Shown piece by piece: positions 8,508 to 15,552 of a stretch of DNA of 33,098 nucleotides (positions within the stretch are counted from its first letter, which is position 1; each line of letters begins with the position of its first letter). The DNA is from Streptomyces sp. H27-H5 (lineage in GTDB: Bacteria > Actinomycetota > Actinomycetes > Streptomycetales > Streptomycetaceae): contig NZ_JAPNLK010000024.1 in NCBI RefSeq assembly GCF_026627505.1, positions 63,526 to 96,623 on the forward strand. Reading direction: 5' to 3'. The notes under the pieces were generated by a model. It had not been told where the DNA came from. It made no database searches and saw nothing but the letters and a program-made list of their open reading frames with translations. A program made the translations under genes and the position numbers.

Positions 8508-9593
8508 GTGAGACGCGGACCCGAGGACTCCGGCCGATTGCACGGGACGCCCCCGCCCCGCTGGGCGCGACTCGCGCCGGCCGTGGCCGTGGTGGTGCTG
8601 TGCTGCGCGCAGTGGCTGACCCCTGGCGCGGAGCTGGGCTACTTCCTCGCGGCCCTGCCCGCGGTGGCCGCGTTCTCCTACGGCCCCGTGGGAACCTGCG
8701 CGTTCGCCGCACTGGTCCTCGTGCTGCTCGGCGTCCCCCAGCTCGGCGTGGCCCACGCCCGCGGCACGGACCTGGCCACCGTGGCCTTCGTGGGCCTGCT
8801 CAGCGTGGTGATCTCCTTCGTGCGACGGCGCCGCGACGACCAGCTGGTCAGCGTCCGGACCGTCGCCGAGGCGGCGCAGCTCGCGGTGCTGCCACCGGTA
8901 CCGGACCAGGTGGGCCCGGTGCACTGCTCCGGTCTCTACCGGGCGGCGCAGCGCGGCACGCTGGTCGGCGGCGACCTGTACGACGTGCGGGCCGGGCCGT
9001 ACGGCGTTCGGGCGGTGGTGGCCGACGTCCAGGGGCACGGTCTGGCGGCGGTCGGGACGGTGGCCGCGCTGCTCGGCTCCTTCCGGGAGGCGGTCCTGGA
9101 CGATCCCGAGCTGGCGGCGGTCGCGGCCCGGCTGGACCGGCGGCTGGTCGCCGACGCGGCGGCCGCCTCGATCCGGCATCCGGAGCTGTTCGCGACGGCG
9201 GTCCTGCTGGAGTTCCCGCCCGGACTGGACCTCGTACGGATCGTGTCGTGCGGGCATCCGCCCGTGCTCCTGCTCCGCGGCTTCACGACCTCGGAACTGG
9301 ACGTGGAACCGGGGCCCCCGCTGGGCCTGGGCCTCACCGTGCCGGCGCTGCCGAAGGTGGCCGAGGTTCCGCTGCTGCCGGGCGACCGGCTGCTCGCGCA
9401 CACGGACGGCGTGACCGAGGCCCGCGACGCGGACGGCGGTTTCTACCCCCTCTCCTCCCGCATCCCGGTGCTGGCGAACGACTCCGAGGGCCTCGTGCGG
9501 GCGGTGTGGCGGGACCTGGAGGCCTTCACCGCGGGCGGCCCGCGCGACGACGTGGCGCTCCTGCTCCTGTCCCTGCCGGCCATGGAACCGTGA
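8508..9593 (+). CDS. Membrane-anchored PP2C/SpoIIE-type serine phosphatase
   Basis: A 361-residue protein with an N-terminal membrane part and a C-terminal phosphatase. About four hydrophobic helices lie between residues 20 and 105, ending in the stop-transfer VISFVRRRRDD. The phosphatase follows. GGDLYDV (Asp156), ADVQGHGLAA (Asp173), SCGHPPVLLL, the DGVTEARDADGGFY stretch and the final DDVALLLL supply the metal-binding Asp residues of the PPM/SpoIIE family. Such proteins in Streptomyces usually dephosphorylate anti-anti-sigma factors in partner-switching systems. No such partner is in this window. GTG 8508 has GGAGG very near and AGGG about 7 bases upstream. The membrane part has no recognisable sensor domain. 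Confidence 0.88.
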   Translation: MRRGPEDSGRLHGTPPPRWARLAPAVAVVVLCCAQWLTPGAELGYFLAALPAVAAFSYGPVGTCAFAALVLVLLGVPQLGVAHARGTDLATVAFVGLLSVVISFVRRRRDDQLVSVRTVAEAAQLAVLPPVPDQVGPVHCSGLYRAAQRGTLVGGDLYDVRAGPYGVRAVVADVQGHGLAAVGTVAALLGSFREAVLDDPELAAVAARLDRRLVADAAAASIRHPELFATAVLLEFPPGLDLVRIVSCGHPPVLLLRGFTTSELDVEPGPPLGLGLTVPALPKVAEVPLLPGDRLLAHTDGVTEARDADGGFYPLSSRIPVLANDSEGLVRAVWRDLEAFTAGGPRDDVALLLLSLPAMEP

Positions 9594-9698
9594 CGTGACC
9601 GGGCGCTCCATCGCCGGGCGTTCCGTGGCCGGGATCGACCGTCGCCGGGCCGGCCTGCCGAGGGTGCGGCCGGCCGCGGGCGGCTCGGGTGGCTGAGG

Positions 9699-9724
9699 GG
9701 CCGCGGCGGCGCTGCGCCGCGGCC
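9699..9724. terminator. Bidirectional terminator hairpin
   Basis: GGCCGCGGCG at 9699-9708 pairs perfectly with CGCCGCGGCC at 9715-9724 around a six-base loop. It lies between the stop of the phosphatase gene (9593) and the stop of the convergent small gene (9746), closest to the latter. Confidence 0.7.
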
Positions 9725-9745
9725 ACCGGAGCCGGTGTCGAACCG

Positions 9746-10000
9746 TCAGCCGACGTCGCGGATGAAGGCGCGCACCATCTTGCAGGTCACGTTGGACGGG
9801 CGGTGGATCCCCACCCGCACCGCCATCGTCCGGATCTTGCGGTTGGTGGCGCGTCGAGCGTCGTAGGTCCCGGTGTCGAGCAGTGATATCGCCAGCCGCA
9901 TCGCCTTCAGACGGCGGTTGTGGCTCTCGTACCACTCGCGGGGCAGCCCCGCCGGCAGCGGCTTCTTCTTGGGCATCGAAATGATCGCGGCAGCGGCCAT
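9746..10000 (-). CDS. Small basic protein of unknown function, 84 aa
   Basis: A compact Arg/Lys-rich protein starting MAAAAIISMPKKKPLPAGLP and containing REWYESHNRRLKAMRLAISL, a likely amphipathic helix. The second half (RRATNRKIRTMAVRVGIHRP) is also basic. No known domain is recognised. The charge and size suggest a nucleic-acid- or ribosome-associated protein, but this is inference. ATG 10000 is preceded by GGGAGG at 6 bases, which settles the start over Met9 at 9976. Upstream is an unusually AT-rich promoter with TAAAAT as the -10 (complement of 10046-10051), giving a leader of about 40 bases. It is a single-gene unit, convergent with the phosphatase and divergent from the ArsC-like gene. 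Confidence 0.75.
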   Translation of the reverse strand: MAAAAIISMPKKKPLPAGLPREWYESHNRRLKAMRLAISLLDTGTYDARRATNRKIRTMAVRVGIHRPSNVTCKMVRAFIRDVG

Positions 10001-10045
10001 CTACAGCCTCCCAAACGGTAGTTGGCTTCCTGTCGTTCTCCTTCG

Positions 10046-10051
10046 ATTTTA
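10046..10051 (-). promoter_or_regulatory. -10 element of the small basic protein gene
   Basis: TAAAAT on the minus strand, within an AT-rich patch rare in this window, about 46 bases before the ATG at 10000. No good -35 is seen at the usual 17-18 bases. Confidence 0.45.
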
Positions 10052-10118
10052 CCGGGGGGCACTGACAAAAGCCCCTGGCCAGACCGGCTCGGCACGACGC
10101 CTCGTTAGGCTTGCGCGC

Positions 10119-10490
10119 ATGGAGATCTGGATCAATCCCGCCTGTTCCAAGTGCCGTGCCGCGCTGACCCTGCTGGACGCGGAGGGCGCCGACTACACGG
10201 TGCGCCGGTACCTGGAGGACGTGCCGTCCGAGGCCGAGATCCGCGAGGTGCTGGACCGCCTCGGGCTGGAGCCCTGGGACATCACGCGCACCTCCGACCC
10301 GCTGGCCCGTGAGAGCGGGGTACGGGAACTGCCGCGCGAGGGGACGGACGCGGCGCGGGGCCGCTGGATCGCCCACCTGGCGGCGCACCCGAAGCTGATC
10401 CAGCGCCCGATCATCACCGCCGAGGACGGCACGGCCGTGATCGCGCGTACCGACGAGGCCGTGCGCGAGGCGCTGTCCCGCAAGGCCTGA
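10119..10490 (+). CDS. ArsC/Spx-family thioredoxin-fold protein
   Basis: A 123-residue member of the glutaredoxin-like arsenate reductase (ArsC/YffB/Spx) family. It opens with MEIWINPACSKC, with Cys9 and Cys12 as a CxxC pair. The ArsC active-site Cys corresponds to Cys9. The later motifs RYLEDVPSEAEI and the family cis-Pro loop LIQRPIIT are present. The usual family Arg cluster is only partly kept, so true arsenate reduction is not assured. A generic thiol-disulfide or stress role is equally possible. A -10-like TAGGCT (10106-10111) lies 7 bases upstream of ATG 10119 and no ribosome site is visible, suggesting a leaderless message. It is followed by a convergent hydrolase gene 33 bases on. 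Confidence 0.85.
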   Translation: MEIWINPACSKCRAALTLLDAEGADYTVRRYLEDVPSEAEIREVLDRLGLEPWDITRTSDPLARESGVRELPREGTDAARGRWIAHLAAHPKLIQRPIITAEDGTAVIARTDEAVREALSRKA

Positions 10491-10494
10491 GTCG

Positions 10495-10522
10495 GCCGGC
10501 CGGCGCGATCCGACGGGCCGGC
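10495..10522. terminator. Convergent terminator hairpin
   Basis: GCCGGCC (10495-10501) pairs with GGCCGGC (10516-10522) over a 14-base loop. It fills the short space between the ArsC-like stop and the convergent hydrolase stop. Confidence 0.5.
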
Positions 10523-11341
10523 TCAGGTCTCCGTCAGGAGGCGGGTGATCGCGTCGGCCGCCGTCAGCGGCATCGCGTGGTGCGTGACCCCGGGGAGCAC
10601 GTCGACGCGGGCGTCCGGCAGCGCCGCCCGCGCGGCCTCGGCCATCCGGGCGGGGTCGTGGCACCGGGCGCCGCCGGCGAACGCCACCCGCACGGGCAGC
10701 CGCCGCAGCGGCGCCGGGTCGGGGCGGGGTCCGGTGACGGGGCGGACGGTGGGGAAGCCGGCCGTCTCGTCCTGGAGGCGCAGCCAGGTCGGGTCGAGGG
10801 CGGCGCCGCCGCTCTCCCAGGCGAGGAAGCCCCGGATCCGGGCGGGGGTGGGCCGCAGCAGCATGGGCAGGGCGCGCAGCACGTAGCCGGGGCGGAGCCC
10901 GCCGAAGATCTGCGTCGGGTCCAGCAGGACGAGTCGGGCCGACCGCCCCGGGTGGCGGGCGGCGTGGTGGGCGGCGATCCAGGCGCCGTACGAGTGCCCG
11001 GCCAGGATGACGGGCTCGGCGCCCAGCCCGTCCAGGACCGCGTCGAGCCATCCGGCCAGGTCGTCCGGAGTCCGTACGGGCCGTCCCTCGGCGGGGACGC
11101 TGAGTCCGGGCTCCCCGACCAGGTCCACGGCGTGCACCCGGTGAGTGCGGGACGCCCCGGCGGCGACCGCTCCCCAGACGGTGGAGGTGGCCCCGCCGCC
11201 GGGCAGCAGCACGAGCGGTGGGGCGTCGGCGGGACCGGCGCTGTTGACGTGGGTGGTTCCGTACGGCGTGGGCAGCTCGCGGCCCTCGACGGGGCCGGGC
11301 CACCGGCCGAGGACTTCTTCGTAGGCCGTCCGAAAAGACAT
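10523..11341 (-). CDS. Alpha/beta-fold hydrolase
   Basis: A 272-residue hydrolase. The oxyanion-side loop VLLPGGGATSTVW leads in, the nucleophile elbow GHSYGA places Ser117, and THHAMP near the end supplies His254. The acid is probably an Asp or Glu after strand 6. The AVDLVGEPGLS motif is typical of the alpha/beta hydrolase family. The substrate is not predictable. It has no signal peptide, so is cytosolic. Start at ATG 11341. It is divergent from a MarR-type gene with only 62 bases between starts, and a 35-bp palindrome fills that gap, which suggests the MarR protein controls this hydrolase. Confidence 0.9.
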   Translation of the reverse strand: MSFRTAYEEVLGRWPGPVEGRELPTPYGTTHVNSAGPADAPPLVLLPGGGATSTVWGAVAAGASRTHRVHAVDLVGEPGLSVPAEGRPVRTPDDLAGWLDAVLDGLGAEPVILAGHSYGAWIAAHHAARHPGRSARLVLLDPTQIFGGLRPGYVLRALPMLLRPTPARIRGFLAWESGGAALDPTWLRLQDETAGFPTVRPVTGPRPDPAPLRRLPVRVAFAGGARCHDPARMAEAARAALPDARVDVLPGVTHHAMPLTAADAITRLLTET

Positions 11342-11351
11342 CCGGCACCAC

Positions 11352-11386
11352 TCTCTCGCTGGGCGATAATCTCGCTCGGCGAGAGA
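11352..11386. promoter_or_regulatory. 35-bp composite palindrome, probable MarR operator
   Basis: Between the divergent hydrolase and marR-type starts lies a near-symmetrical block. It begins TCTCTCGC (11352-11359) and ends GCGAGAGA (11379-11386). Inside are two further half-sites, GGCGATAAT (11362-11370) and ATCTCGC (11369-11375), so it reads as two overlapping dimer sites. The GATAAT at 11365-11370 could be the -10 of the rightward gene. Binding would block transcription both ways. Confidence 0.7.
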
Positions 11387-11403
11387 TGGTAGGCGGAGGC
11401 GTT

Positions 11404-11874
11404 GTGGACGACAACCTTGAACTCGTACACCTGCTGCGGGCGGTGTCCGTCGAATTCGGCCTGCACCAGGCGGAGTTCGCGGCCCACCACGGCATGCACC
11501 CCACCGACGTGCGGGCCCTGATCTGTCTGCTGGACGCGGAGCGCGCCGGCGAGGCGGCCACGGCGGGTCTGCTGGGCGCCCGCCTCGGTCTCAACTCGGC
11601 CGGCACCACGGCGGTGATCGACCGTCTGGAGCGGCTGGGCCACGTGGCCCGGGTGCGCGACGGGGCCGACCGCCGCCGGGTGCTGTTGCGGGTCGAGCCG
11701 GAGGCCGTGCGGCTGGGCCGGGCGTTCTTCGGCCCGCTGATCGACCGGCTGTTGGCGGTACAGGGCACCCTCGACCCGACCGAGCGGGAGGCCGTCCGCC
11801 GCTTCCTCACGGCCGCCCGGGCGGCACTCGGCGAGCAGGAGCCGGGCGAGCCAAAGCGAGGCGAGGGCCAGTAG
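11404..11874 (+). CDS. MarR-family transcriptional regulator
   Basis: A 156-residue winged-helix regulator. The core runs MHPTDVRALICLLDAE, then ATAGLLGARLGLNSAGTT (recognition region), VIDRLERLGHV and the wing VRDGADRRRVLLRVEP. This is the standard MarR order, with N- and C-terminal dimer helices. GTG 11404 is preceded by GGAGG at about 5 bases, so is preferred to ATG 11386, which lies in the operator palindrome. It is probably autoregulated and controls the divergent hydrolase. The ligand is unknown. The gene ends at a strong hairpin shared with the convergent oxidoreductase. Confidence 0.9.
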   Translation: MDDNLELVHLLRAVSVEFGLHQAEFAAHHGMHPTDVRALICLLDAERAGEAATAGLLGARLGLNSAGTTAVIDRLERLGHVARVRDGADRRRVLLRVEPEAVRLGRAFFGPLIDRLLAVQGTLDPTEREAVRRFLTAARAALGEQEPGEPKRGEGQ

Positions 11875-11904
11875 CGGGGCGGGCGCGGCATCGCCCCGCC
11901 CCGC
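11874..11904. terminator. Convergent terminator hairpin
   Basis: GCGGGGCGGG (11874-11883) pairs with CCCGCCCCGC (11895-11904) with an 11-base loop. It lies between the marR-type stop and the Gfo/Idh/MocA stop at 11920. Confidence 0.7.
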
Positions 11905-11919
11905 CACCACGCCCCCTTC

Positions 11920-12867
11920 TCATGCGTCCAACTGGCGCTCCGCCTCGGCCAGGATCTCCGTCAGCCGGAGCCCGAACCGCGCGTCCCGCGCGTCCGGCTC
12001 GCCCGTGCGGGCCGCCGTGAGCAGCGCGTCGAGTGCCCGGCCGTAGGCGCCGGGGACGTCGCTCCACTCGGGCAGGTCGAAGATCCCCTCGGCCCCGCGC
12101 AGCTCCAGCCCCACCCCGGCGGCCGCGTGCGGCGCGCCCAGGCTGAGCACGGCGGTGCCGGCGGCGCCCGAGGCGTGGCGCAGGGCCAGTTGCACCACGT
12201 CGGAGGGGCCCCGGGTGGCGGAGACGGCGGTGACGTCGCCGAGCACCGGGATCAGGACGGACAGGGCGTGCGGGCCGACGTCCCACAGTCCGCCCTTGGC
12301 CTTGCGCCAAGGCGAGTCGGGGTGACTGCCGGGGGTTCCGTCGGGCGGGTAGAGCGCGCCGAGCCAGTGGGCGGAGGCGGTGAACCAGCCGGAGCGCCCG
12401 GCCTGCTCCTCGACCCACCCGGCGGTCGGTTGGGCGAACCGGAGCGTCAGGAAGACGACGGAGGCGACCTCGTGCTCGGCCGCGGCGGCGACCACGGCCG
12501 AGGCGTCCTCCACCGTCGTCGCGACCGGCTTGTCGAGCAGCAGATGGCATCCGGCGGCGGCCGCGCGGACCGCGAGCGGAGCCTGTACGTCGGGCGGCAG
12601 GGCGAACGCCACGACGTCACAGTCGGCGAACAGTTCGTCGGGGTCTTCGTACACCTTCACGCCGTGGGCGCGGGCGAGTTCGGCCGCCGCCTCGGGGCGC
12701 CTGCCCCACACCCCGACGAAGTCGGAGCCGGCGTGCGCGGCGAGGGCGGGGGCGTGCGTGCGTCGGGCCCAGGGGCCGGTGCCCAGCAGGCCGACCCGGG
12801 GTCGGGGGGTCTCGGCGGCGTCCACGGAGGAGTCACCGGCGGAGTTCAAATCGTACGAAATGCTCAC
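11920..12867 (-). CDS. Gfo/Idh/MocA family NAD(P)-dependent oxidoreductase
   Basis: A 315-residue enzyme. The Rossmann motif VGLLGTGPWARRTHAPAL is followed by VGVWGRRPEAAAELA (cofactor-specificity loop) and VVAFALPPDVQAPLA. The family's EKP-type motif appears as LLLDKPVATT, with the catalytic Lys. The second half carries GGLWDVGPHALSVL, with the conserved Asp and His of the substrate domain. The substrate (sugar or inositol-type) is unknown. The frame stays open to 12987. GTG 12867 is preferred because a -10-like CAGACT ends 6 bases before it, which fits a leaderless start. It is divergent from glnII, with a shared 256-base region that contains a GlnR box nearer to glnII. Confidence 0.88.
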   Translation of the reverse strand: MSISYDLNSAGDSSVDAAETPRPRVGLLGTGPWARRTHAPALAAHAGSDFVGVWGRRPEAAAELARAHGVKVYEDPDELFADCDVVAFALPPDVQAPLAVRAAAAGCHLLLDKPVATTVEDASAVVAAAAEHEVASVVFLTLRFAQPTAGWVEEQAGRSGWFTASAHWLGALYPPDGTPGSHPDSPWRKAKGGLWDVGPHALSVLIPVLGDVTAVSATRGPSDVVQLALRHASGAAGTAVLSLGAPHAAAGVGLELRGAEGIFDLPEWSDVPGAYGRALDALLTAARTGEPDARDARFGLRLTEILAEAERQLDA

Positions 12868-12944
12868 CCGCTCAGTCTGCCGTACTCGGACGGGTGTGCC
12901 ATCGCCGACCCGCACGACTGTTCCCACCTGCGGCGCACATCTCG

Positions 12945-12982
12945 GTAACACGGGGTTCACACACGGGCAACGGAAGAGAAAT
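12945..12982 (+). promoter_or_regulatory. GlnR operator upstream of glnII
   Basis: Four pentamers spaced by exactly six bases: GTAAC (12945), TTCAC (12956), GCAAC (12967) and GAAAT (12978). This is the alternating a-site/b-site array bound by the actinomycete nitrogen regulator GlnR, whose consensus is GTNAC and GAAAC in turn. It lies about 142 bases before the glnII start. The first b-site is degenerate. Control of the divergent oxidoreductase through the same box is possible but its start is only 78 bases away, so interference is also possible. Confidence 0.75.
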
Positions 12983-12995
12983 CGCATGGGGGCAC

Positions 12996-13015
12996 GCTGC
13001 GGTCATCACCGCAGC
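12996..13015 (+). promoter_or_regulatory. Perfect 8-bp hairpin in the glnII leader
   Basis: GCTGCGGT, loop CATC, then ACCGCAGC. It is just downstream of the GlnR box. The second arm begins a sequence that recurs at 13057-13078 with small changes. Whether it is within the transcript depends on the start site, which cannot be read here. Confidence 0.45.
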
Positions 13016-13123
13016 ACGCGATCGCAGCGCCGCGACCGGCGAGCCGGCGGCAGGAAACCGCAGCACCGCGACCGCAACACCCGCAGAGTCTGCGCCGGAG
13101 CGACGCACCGAAGGATGGGGCCC

Positions 13124-14143
13124 GTGAGCTACAAGGCTGAGTACATCTGGATCGACGGCACGGAGCCGACGGCCAAGCTTCGCTCCAAGACGCGGATCCT
13201 CGCCGACGGCGACGCGCTGCCGATCTGGGGCTTCGACGGATCGAGCACCAACCAGGCCGAGGGTCACGCCTCCGACCGTGTGCTGCAGCCGGTGTTCTCC
13301 TGCCCGGACCCGATCCGCGGCGGCGACGACGTCCTCGTCCTGTGCGAGGTCATGAACATCGACATGACCCCCCACGAGTCGAACACCCGCGCGCTGCTCC
13401 GTCCGATCGCCGAGAAGTTCGCCGGCCAGCAGCCGATCTTCGGCATCGAGCAGGAGTACACCTTCTTCGACGGCGCCCGCCCGCTCGGCTTCCCGGTCAA
13501 CGGCTTCCCGGCCGCCCAGGGCGGCTACTACTGCGGTGTCGGCTCGGACGAGATCTTCGGCCGCGACATCGTCGAGAAGCACCTCGACCACTGCCTCGTG
13601 GCCGGGCTGAGCATCTCCGGCATCAACGCCGAGGTCATGCCCGGCCAGTGGGAGTTCCAGGTCGGTCCCGTCGGCCCGCTGGAGGTCTCCGACCAGCTGT
13701 GGATCGCGCGCTGGCTGCTCTACCGCACGGCCGAGGACTTCAACGTCTCCGCGACGCTGAACCCGAAGCCGGTCAAGGGCGACTGGAACGGCGCGGGCGC
13801 CCACACCAACTTCTCCACGAAGGCGATGCGCGAGGACTACCGCGCGATCATCTCCGCGTGCGAGTCCCTGGGCGAGGGCAGCAAGCCGCTCGACCACGTC
13901 AAGAACTACGGCGCCGGCATCGACGAGCGCCTGACGGGTCTGCACGAGACCGCCCCGTGGAACGAGTTCAGCTACGGCGTCTCGGACCGCGGCGCCTCGG
14001 TGCGCATCCCGTGGCAGGTGGAGAAGGACGGCAAGGGCTACATCGAGGACCGCCGGCCGAACGCCAACGTGGACCCGTACGTGGTGACCCGCCTCATCAC
14101 GGACACCTGCTGCACCGCCCTGGAGAAGGACGGCCTGCTCTGA
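13124..14143 (+). CDS. glnII: Glutamine synthetase type II (GlnII)
   Basis: ATP-dependent ligation of ammonium to glutamate, forming glutamine in the cytosol. Its length (339 residues) and the eukaryote-like sequence mark it as type II rather than GlnA. Motifs include YIWIDGTEPTAKLRSKTRIL, FDGSSTNQAEG, GIEQEYTFFD (metal-binding Glu), NAEVMPGQWEFQVGP and DWNGAGAHTNFST (ATP/glutamate binding). GTG 13124 matches the usual N-terminus (SYKAEYIW) and has AAGGA about 10 bases upstream. An in-frame frame continues upstream (ATG 13115, ATG 12986) but runs through the palindromic leader. Expected regulation is by GlnR through the box at 12945-12982. Type II enzymes lack the adenylylation loop of GlnA. 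Confidence 0.97.
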   Translation: MSYKAEYIWIDGTEPTAKLRSKTRILADGDALPIWGFDGSSTNQAEGHASDRVLQPVFSCPDPIRGGDDVLVLCEVMNIDMTPHESNTRALLRPIAEKFAGQQPIFGIEQEYTFFDGARPLGFPVNGFPAAQGGYYCGVGSDEIFGRDIVEKHLDHCLVAGLSISGINAEVMPGQWEFQVGPVGPLEVSDQLWIARWLLYRTAEDFNVSATLNPKPVKGDWNGAGAHTNFSTKAMREDYRAIISACESLGEGSKPLDHVKNYGAGIDERLTGLHETAPWNEFSYGVSDRGASVRIPWQVEKDGKGYIEDRRPNANVDPYVVTRLITDTCCTALEKDGLL

Positions 14144-14206
14144 GGCCCTGACCCGGGCCCGATCCTCCCCGACCGGACCGGGGCCGGATCACCGCACGCA
14201 CGCCGG

Positions 14207-14236
14207 CGCCCGCCGGGCCACCAGGCCCGGCGGGCG
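14207..14236 (+). terminator. glnII terminator
   Basis: A perfect 13-base stem, CGCCCGCCGGGCC and its complement, closes on a four-base ACCA loop. It lies 63 bases past the glnII stop and before the next gene on the same strand. Confidence 0.8.
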
Positions 14237-14268
14237 TCGCTGTCGGTGCCCTCTGGCACGGTGTCCCC

Positions 14269-15192
14269 ATGCTCCCGATCAGAATCAGGACCGAGCGCGG
14301 CGACACCCACGACCGCCCCTCCTCACGCACCCTGACCGAACTGCTGGAACGCATCGGCGCCCCGGGGGACCGTTTCCTCATCGTCGAGCGGCGCACCGCC
14401 GACCCGGAGGTGTTCATCCAGGTCTGGCACGAGGCGGACGACACCGGCGCCCGCTCCTACCAGTTGGAGTACCGCGAGGGCTGCGCCGACCGACACTTCC
14501 AGGCGTACCTGTCCACGCCGGAGGAGGTCGGGCGGGTCATGGCCGGCTGGGCCCGGCAGGAGAAGGGCTGGGAGCTCGGCCCGGCCTGGGCACGGTTGGA
14601 CCTCCCCGTCGAGCCGGAGCCGCCGGCGCTGGAGGACTCCGTGCGCGAGCAGTTGGAGGAACGGATCCGGCTCGTCCTGCGGTGCGGCTACGACGGGATA
14701 CCGGAGCTGATCGAGCACGCCGAGGACTACCTGGTGAAGGACGGCGTCCGGCCGGTGTCCGGTCCGCAGGCCCGCGTGCTGGTGTACCGGCTCTGGCGGG
14801 AGCGGGTCGCGGAGCAGGCCGCCTGGACCGGCGAGACGGATCCGGATCGGCTGACCCGCGCCTTCGCGGCCCTGGACTCCGGCGGCATCACCGCCCGGGA
14901 GAACTTCACCTGTTGCCGCAACTGCGGCCAGGGCGAGATCTGGGAGGAACGCGAGGGGGACGCGCGCGGGTTCGTGTTCTTCCACACCCAGTGCACGGAG
15001 AGCGTCGCGGTCGGCCACGATCTGCACCTGTACTACGGGGCCTTCGACGCGGGCGACGAGGAGACGGTCTCGGTGGGCCGGGAGGTGGTGGCCGCGTTGG
15101 ACGCGGCGGGGCTCCGGTGGGCCTGGGACGGGTCGGCCGGGGACGCGATCCGGGTGACCGGCACGGACTGGCGGAAGCGGCTGACGGGCTGA
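14269..15192 (+). CDS. Protein of unknown function with Cys cluster (DUF6891-like)
   Basis: A 307-residue soluble protein. The first part (about 1-115) looks like a compact alpha/beta domain with FLIVERR and FIQVWHEADD strands. The second has a helical region and then the conserved stretch ALDSGGITARENFTCCRNCG followed by FVFFHTQCTE, a CCxxC...C arrangement that may bind zinc. This second half resembles what I recall as DUF6891. The domain name is from memory and should be checked. ATG 14269 is preceded by CGGTGT at about 4 bases and no ribosome site, so a leaderless start is possible. There is no signal peptide. It stands alone after the glnII terminator, with no functional link to its neighbours evident. 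Confidence 0.75.
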   Translation: MLPIRIRTERGDTHDRPSSRTLTELLERIGAPGDRFLIVERRTADPEVFIQVWHEADDTGARSYQLEYREGCADRHFQAYLSTPEEVGRVMAGWARQEKGWELGPAWARLDLPVEPEPPALEDSVREQLEERIRLVLRCGYDGIPELIEHAEDYLVKDGVRPVSGPQARVLVYRLWRERVAEQAAWTGETDPDRLTRAFAALDSGGITARENFTCCRNCGQGEIWEEREGDARGFVFFHTQCTESVAVGHDLHLYYGAFDAGDEETVSVGREVVAALDAAGLRWAWDGSAGDAIRVTGTDWRKRLTG

Positions 15193-15307
15193 CGATTTGT
15201 CGCGATGGTGACGGATCCTTCACGCCGAGGTCACGGAATATGAGATTCCGATCCATAGGGTGAGACGGGGTCTGCCCCGGGCCCCGCACATCTGCTTGAA
15301 TGAGGTC
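15193..15307 (+). promoter_or_regulatory. Promoter region with palindrome
   Basis: The first part of a 360-base stretch with no long ORF. CGGAAT-ATGAG-ATTCCG (15234-15250) is a perfect 6-5-6 inverted repeat, and a -10-like TAGGGT follows at 15256-15261. The palindrome would cover the -35 position, as expected for a repressor site. The rest of the stretch (15308-15552) holds a possible short upstream ORF and then 116 bases with no clear feature before the winged-helix gene. Confidence 0.45.
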
Positions 15308-15436
15308 ATGGCCAGCCACTCGTACGTCTCGTACACCTCGTCAGGTCGCAGCGACCTCGAGCCGTTCTGGCCTTCCCGTCAGGATCATGATTTCGACCGG
15401 GTGTGTTGCCGCGCGAAGAACGCGCCGGCCCTCTAA
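15308..15436 (+). CDS. Possible 42-codon upstream ORF (leader peptide)
   Basis: ATG 15308 follows a close TGAGG (2-3 bases before the start) and ends with TAA at 15434. The reading is MASHSYVSYTSSGRSDLEPF, then a second half ending in DRVCCRAKNAPAL. Third positions are GC-rich for the first 20 codons, as expected of a translated frame, and less so later. Two adjacent Cys codons lie eight residues from the end, reminiscent of cysteine-sensing leader ORFs in actinomycetes. It lies 116 bases upstream of the winged-helix gene. Translation is unproven. Confidence 0.4.
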   Translation: MASHSYVSYTSSGRSDLEPFWPSRQDHDFDRVCCRAKNAPAL

Positions 15437-15552
15437 AGCCTCCCGGGACCTCTCACGGACGACCTCCCCGAGGCCTTCGGTCTGCGCGGTACGACATCGA
15501 CGACGTACGCACGTCTCCTGCCGACCACTCCGCGTGAAAGAGCTGACCACTC

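Noticed and set aside
6975..11891. A 1,638-codon minus-strand frame spanning several genes
   Set aside because: It crosses the phosphatase, ArsC-like and other genes on the opposite strand and other frames with low-complexity Arg/Pro/Ala text. Such long frames are common in very high GC DNA.
12380..13123. In-frame upstream extension of glnII
   Set aside because: The extension is Arg-rich, runs through the GlnR box and hairpin leader and is not part of GlnII. ATG 13115 adds only three residues.
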